Below, in pieces: positions 58,932 to 64,000 of a stretch of DNA of 64,000 nucleotides. The notes beneath the pieces were generated by a model. The model did not search any database. It was not told the origin of the DNA and was given only the letters and a program-made list of their open reading frames with translations. The stretch comes from Pseudisothecium myosuroides (lineage: Eukaryota; Streptophyta; Bryopsida; Hypnales; Lembophyllaceae): positions 25,476,987 through 25,540,986 of the forward strand of contig OX637290.1 in the NCBI GenBank assembly GCA_951799445.1, given 5' to 3'. Numbering within the stretch: the stretch's first letter is position 1; each line of letters starts with the position of its first letter. The position numbers were made by a program, and so were the translations under genes.

Positions 58932-60054
58932 CCCCTAAAGGACCAGCATGCGTTTTTAGGCAATATATAAATTTTGGGCAGGTACATGTAACTAAAGATT
59001 TGCATATTTTAGGCTGAAATTTTAATAGAAGGTGGGGACAAAGAATATCTTTCATATGCACTAAATTCATAAAATTTGGAAATATGAGTCAAAAGTTAGG
59101 GCCTAATATGTTACTTTTTTTCGTAACTGGGCAATCTAGGTAGATAAAAAAAAATCAATTTTTTCAAAAACAAAAATTTGAAATTGGTTTTATTAGAGTT
59201 ATATATATGTCAAAAGCTTTAAATCATTCCATTTTGATCAATGAATCAAAAGTTATGAGGAGTTTTTGTTTGCGGGCAATTATAGATTTTCTACTCTAAA
59301 ATAAACTTTGAAGTTGTTTATCTTACTCAACTTTCAATATTTTTCAAAAAAAAAAATCATAGGATGTAGATGGTTTATTACAACTTTACAACCATTGGAA
59401 TTGGCATTTTTCAATTCCATAACTAAATTCTTAACAATTTTGGATTTTGAATCATCCTCTACTTCTTTCTACTTACAAATTTTTCCTATATGTTGTACAT
59501 TTCCAAATGATCTGAAATTTTTCAAGCATGTAGCCAACTTGTCCAGAAAAAAAATTCAAAGAAGCACCACCATTTTGGACACCTTTTCATAGAAAAGTGA
59601 GCTTGTAAAGTGCATCTGCCCTATTTTTTGCAAGGCCAAAAAAATGATTTTAGTGAATTTGAGTGCTTATATCTTGCATTCCACGCGGTGGAAATTTCTG
59701 AAATCTTTACCACGTGTCCTCAAGTCAGCATACAATAGAACCTTCCTAAATTGATCCTCCATAAGCAAATAAAACTCTGTAAGCAAATCTTGTCAGACTA
59801 GTCCCAGACTTGTCCCCATAACAAAGGTTATGATTAAAAATGACCCTCTATAAGCAAATAAACCTCCCTAATGTAATCTAGCTTGACCGTGTCAAACCAG
59901 TCCGGGACCGATCACTTTAGAGAGGTTCTACTATACTATAAAATCCTATGGTTACATGCGTAAAAAAAATGTTTTTTCAAAAATTTGGTACTTGTGATAA
60001 AAATGGCAGTTTTTGAATGTTTTTGGTGAAAACATAATCATGGAACTTGAGGGG
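58932..60054. mobile_element. piggyBac-like TTAA-flanked element with a nested MITE
   Basis: CCCCTAAAGG follows TTAA (58928-58931); the right end CTTGAGGGG precedes TTAA (60055-60058). The interior is collinear with 60720-61647 (ATAAACTTTGAAGT, ATCATAGGATGTAGA, TAAATTCTTAACAATTT). A MITE sits at 59736-59930. Non-coding. Confidence 0.75.
59736..59930. mobile_element. pogo/mariner-like MITE nested in the TTAA element
   Basis: Ends TAGAACCTTCCTAAATTGAT and ATCACTTTAGAGAGGTTCTA (inverted repeats, few mismatches), TA-flanked. Absent from the sister element at about 61530. The internal motif ATAAGCAAATAAA is repeated. Confidence 0.78.
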
Positions 60055-60719
60055 TTAAATAGAATGAGGGGGTTATGCATAAGCAAAATCCCTTGGTTAC
60101 AATGAACACTAGTTGTAGTCAAAGGATCATACGTGTGCCGAATGCCTTTGCTAGAATTAGGATTAGATGGAGTTTCAGGGTAGCCACATGCAAAAATCCC
60201 TTGGATACCATAAATATTAATTAGATGGAGTAAAGAGATCATGCACATGCCTAACCTTTTATACTAAATATGAGGTGAAGTAAAAGGGATGGGTGTAAAT
60301 CAGAATTCAAATTCAAATTCACTTTAATAAAAAAGTTCCATTTTTTGACACAATTTGTATTGGATTTGGCATGCAAACTAGATTGTTTGTGTAGCTTAAA
60401 GCTTCATAAGCTACTCAATGTTTTGTATTATGGAAGAAGAAGTCAAGGTTTTTATTCAAGCTAGGTAGGCAATTGTGCAACAATTAGTGGGATACGCAAG
60501 AGGTTAATAGACCATATGTAGCCAAGTAAAAAAAATGATTGTATTCTGAGCAAAATATAAGACTTTAATTAATTATAGTAACTTTTAAAAAAAAATAATA
60601 TGTCCAATTAAAATAATATGGGAAGTTAAGTTAAGTTTTGACTTCAAAAATGCGTTTGTAATTTAAAGCCTCCAATCAAAAGTTATGAACAAAATTTAGC
60701 AAGGGGTTGGAATGTCCAT

Positions 60720-61647
60720 TTTCATAAAGGACCAAATGGCATTTTTTTGGCAACATAGCAATTTTGGGTAGCTCAGTACAAATGGAAATTTTAATTTTTT
60801 TTCTTTGAAATTTTCATACAATATGTGCCCAAAGATTAGCTTTAAGGTCGAACAATTTTTATAACTTTTGACTACATGGTTAAAAAATTATTGTATGATA
60901 TGTAATTTTCATTGATCTTCGGGCAACTCAAAAAATTCTTAAAAAATCACTTTTTAAAGAAATAAAAATTTGAAATTGATTTTCTAGATTTATATATACA
61001 TAGAAAGCTTAGAATCATTTTGTTTTGATTAATGAAATGAAAGTTATGAGGGGTTTAGTTTGAGTATAGTTATGGAATCTTTACTCTAAAATAAACTTTG
61101 AAGTCCTTTATTTAACTCAATTTTCAATATTTTTTGAAAAAAATAAAATCATAGGATGTAGACTGTTTATTAAAACATTAAAACCATTGGGATTGACATT
61201 TATTGATTCCATAAGTAAATTCTTAACAATTTAGTGTTTTGAACTATTCTCTACTTCTTTCTACTTATTATTTTTTTTTTGTATGTTGTGCAATTCTAAG
61301 TGATTTGAAAATTTTCAAGTATGTTAGAAACTTGCCTTGACAAATGAATCCAAAGATTAACCACCATTTTGGATATTTTTCATAAAAATGTGACCTTGTG
61401 AAGTGCAACTGCTGGGTTTTTGCAGGGCCAAAAAAAGGATTTTTGTCAATTCAAACACTAATATCTTGCAATCTATAGGGTGGAAATTTTTGAAATTTTT
61501 TCCACATCTTTTCAAACTAGTGTACTATAAGATCCTATGGTTACTTGTGTCCAAAAATCTTTTTTTTTCCTAAAATTTGGTACTTGTACTAGAAATGACA
61601 ATTTTGGAACATTTTGGGTTGAAGCATAGTAAAATAACCTTTAGGGG
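60720..61647. mobile_element. piggyBac-like element, second copy
   Basis: The right end CCTTTAGGGG is followed by TTAA (61648-61651). The left end is eroded (TCATAAAGGACC). Collinear with 58932-60054. A further CCCCTATG directly follows the TTAA and may be the edge of another copy. Confidence 0.65.
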
Positions 61648-61651
61648 TTAA

Positions 61652-63170
61652 CCCCTATGTGCCTAAGCCTTTCCAACTGTGTTTTTTTTATGAAAAAAGA
61701 GCATGGGCTTATAATTATCCCCAATGAAGCAAATTGTTTTTTTCAAAATCAAACCATAGAGATGTTTAAAGAGTTTGCTTATTAGTATGCCTATCAATTT
61801 TGAGTGCAAAATTGCATAGGAGTTGTGAGATTATAACAAGAGAAATGCGCATATCCTACGCTCGGGTCAAATTTGTTAAAAATAATTCAAAAAATAATTC
61901 AATATGGCATGTAATGAAATTTTCAAAAATTATAACGTGGCATATTTGAAATGTGTAGAAATGTCAATGAAAATAATTTGAATCCTCAAAAAAACCAATG
62001 AAAAATGAAAGATGGAAAAAAATATGTATACCAAGGCAATTGCTTTATAAATGTAAAAAATCTGGAATACATAAGCTTATTCTTTTTTCTTCCCTTGAAA
62101 AAAGACTATATTCATTAAAGGAGATTGAAATTTAACTAGTCCTTTTACTAACTTACTAGTATGTGAAGATCCTATTGCTAAAGCTCACAAAAGATTCAGT
62201 AAAGCCCTTAGTATCGTGATAAAGTTGTGAGGACCCTACTATTAAAGATTATGAAATATTTCAAATCTTGTGAAATGAAATTGCAAAAATTCTAAATCCA
62301 TTTAGTGAAAGATAATTCAACCTCAAAAGAAAAGATTTCGTATGGGGTATGATGAATCTGACCCTCAAGTACTATATTTTATTTTTAGTATAATGCCTCT
62401 CCCTACAATGTTTGAAAAATTTGCATCCAAGAGTTTTTTGGGATTAGAGGTGACATTTGAACAACTAAAAATTGTGTTAGCACACTAAAATGTACTTCCA
62501 AAAACCTTAAGTTTAAATAAAGAGCTATCAAACTCATTATACAATCCACCTTGCAATTGTTGAAACACAATTTTTTTGACAAGTAGAAATCACAAATAAT
62601 TTCAAATCAACACTTGCATGTTTGAATTTTAAACGGTGAAAATCATGAACACACTTTACACTTTCCATTAGGACCATTTTCAAAGCAAATGGATAAGTAC
62701 AAATTTTTAGATCTACACTGAATAGTGAAATTAAATTGCCCCACACTATATCTCAACATTCTACACTATATCAATATCACAATTACTGCACAAGGATTTA
62801 GTGATGTGGGAAACATGTGTGCTACATGGGTTGGTGTATTGATTCATGGCTCGAGATTAGAGAATGTCTTGTACCTCTATCTGGACAAGCAATGAGTTAT
62901 AAGGTAACATGAGGTAACTTCTCTGTGGTAAGGCAACCTAATTGTCAAGGCAACCCAATTTTACTATTTAGTGTAGCTCAAATCAAGTGAAATTGGCAAG
63001 CTTTATTCTTCCAAGCTCCTAGACCGTTGAAACCGTCAAATAGTTGAATCTAAAACCAAAATTTCAAAAAATCAACATTCAACCAATCAAAGTTAAGTTT
63101 GGGGACAATTTAATGATACTTTTGAAGAACACTTTAATGAAAGTTTAAGGACACTTTAATGAAAATCCAG
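61652..63170. other. AT-rich spacer, no gene
   Basis: No recognisable coding sequence. Short frames only. Confidence 0.5.
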
Positions 63171-63229
63171 AGTACATGAATGGATACATCGATGGTTTTG
63201 GGTGTTTTCACCTTACAAGATATCGGAAT

Positions 63230-64000
63230 TGGAACTTGGGTGGTAATAAGGCTCCTTCACCTTCCAGGAAATTCTGCTACCGGTATTTCCGTCTGTCCCT
63301 CTTTGCTTCGTCGTCTTTTACCACGACGAGCAAGTCAGAGCCGCGGATGAACAGTTGTCCCACTCTGTCGGCCCACCATTCATCCCCGAGCTCTCCCTTT
63401 GTTTTTTCCAATAGAAAAAAACGTGCATTGTTCCGCGATGCCGCGCTCTTTCTCTCTCTGTCTTGTCTCTCCCGATTTCAAGCGTGTGGAGGGATCCCGG
63501 GTCAATCACCGATCGCCGGGGCCGACCATGACGCTCCTCGTACTCGCCATCGCACTCGTCAACAGCAAATGTCGAGAGAACTCAACAGAACAGAGCGCAG
63601 CTTCGCATTTTTCTTCAAATTCAAGGCGCACGTTTTAATTTGAAGGCGAAGCATTTGGTTTGGGAGGATCGTTTGCAAGACGAAGGCGAGGGGGAGGAAG
63701 GCATTGTTGCTGTTCCTCGCGCGCGTGCGTGCGTCACATCGATTGCGTGTGGCCCAATTAATTTCTGGCGTTGGCTGAGGTAGGTCGGATGTGTACTGGA
63801 TTGTAGGTTCGCCTTCAGTTCTTCCTTTGGAGCTGCTTCCAAGGCGGGGTGGAGGTGCTTTGTGGACCCGACTCGGTCGTTGTGGTGCCGTTTGATTGGA
63901 AAGTTGCATGATTCTGTAGAGAGAGAATTGCGGAAAGGTAGTCTTGTGCGCGAGAATATGACTTTGACAGAACAGAGCTAGTTTGACGGGTCTTATAGTC
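63230..64000 (+). promoter_or_regulatory. GC-rich transition, probable promoter/5' leader of a gene beyond the window
   Basis: Base composition changes abruptly from AT-rich repeats to GC-rich, CpG-containing sequence with pyrimidine-rich runs. Overlapping frames on both strands (63176-63909) match no family I know. Direction is a guess, since no diagnostic exon is visible. Confidence 0.3.

Noticed and set aside
63176..63909. Protein-coding genes at the right edge
   Set aside because: Open frames overlap on both strands in GC-rich sequence without known motifs or splice structure; more likely a leader or promoter.

Overview
This is nuclear DNA of a land plant. Genes have GT-AG introns, and the recognisable products are plant families: a PHO1-type SPX-EXS phosphate exporter, KDO-8-phosphate synthase (for pectic rhamnogalacturonan II), RAMP4/SERP1, a cinnamyl-alcohol-dehydrogenase relative, and TIR-NB-LRR (TNL) immune receptors. 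TNLs argue against a monocot. The sequence style of the TIR domain and the intron-free KDO-8-P synthase make me lean towards a moss or other bryophyte, but this is a weak inference.

Left part (1-13 kb). Three apparently intact genes lie on the minus strand: PHO1 (ten exons visible, 3' end off the window), KdsA (single exon) and RAMP4 (single exon). This part also carries local duplications: a tandem array in PHO1 intron 1, a tandemly doubled GA-rich upstream region, and a triplicated 3' end of KdsA.

Middle (13-18 kb). AT-rich DNA with a large foldback repeat, interrupted by a 5'-truncated non-LTR retrotransposon with a clear 11-bp target-site duplication.

Right part (18-55 kb). A block of roughly 12-16 kb is present twice in direct orientation (about 18.06-34.01 kb and 42.39-55.05 kb). 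Each copy carries one five-exon TNL with identical exon boundaries. Both TNLs are broken, by different lesions: copy 1 by three in-frame stops, copy 2 by one stop in the TIR domain plus LRR frameshifts. Between the blocks lies a CAD pseudogene with a transposon inside an exon. Comparing the two copies exposes filled and empty sites, so several transposons can be delimited to the base or nearly so: a CACTA element, a SINE-like retroposon, a TTAA-flanked element and a small TIR element. Other families include Harbinger-like elements sharing a GGGTGATTGC terminus (one a 1.09-kb palindrome), piggyBac-like TTAA-flanked elements, and TA-flanked MITEs.

55-64 kb is gene-poor repeat-derived AT-rich DNA until about 63.2 kb, where GC content rises, suggesting the promoter or 5' leader of a gene beyond the edge.

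I found no clearly new multi-gene system. The most notable things are the reciprocally decayed TNL pair (copy 1 could still encode a TIR-P-loop protein), two miRNA-precursor-like hairpins, the retrotransposon fragment with restriction-like-endonuclease features, and the nested transposon layers.
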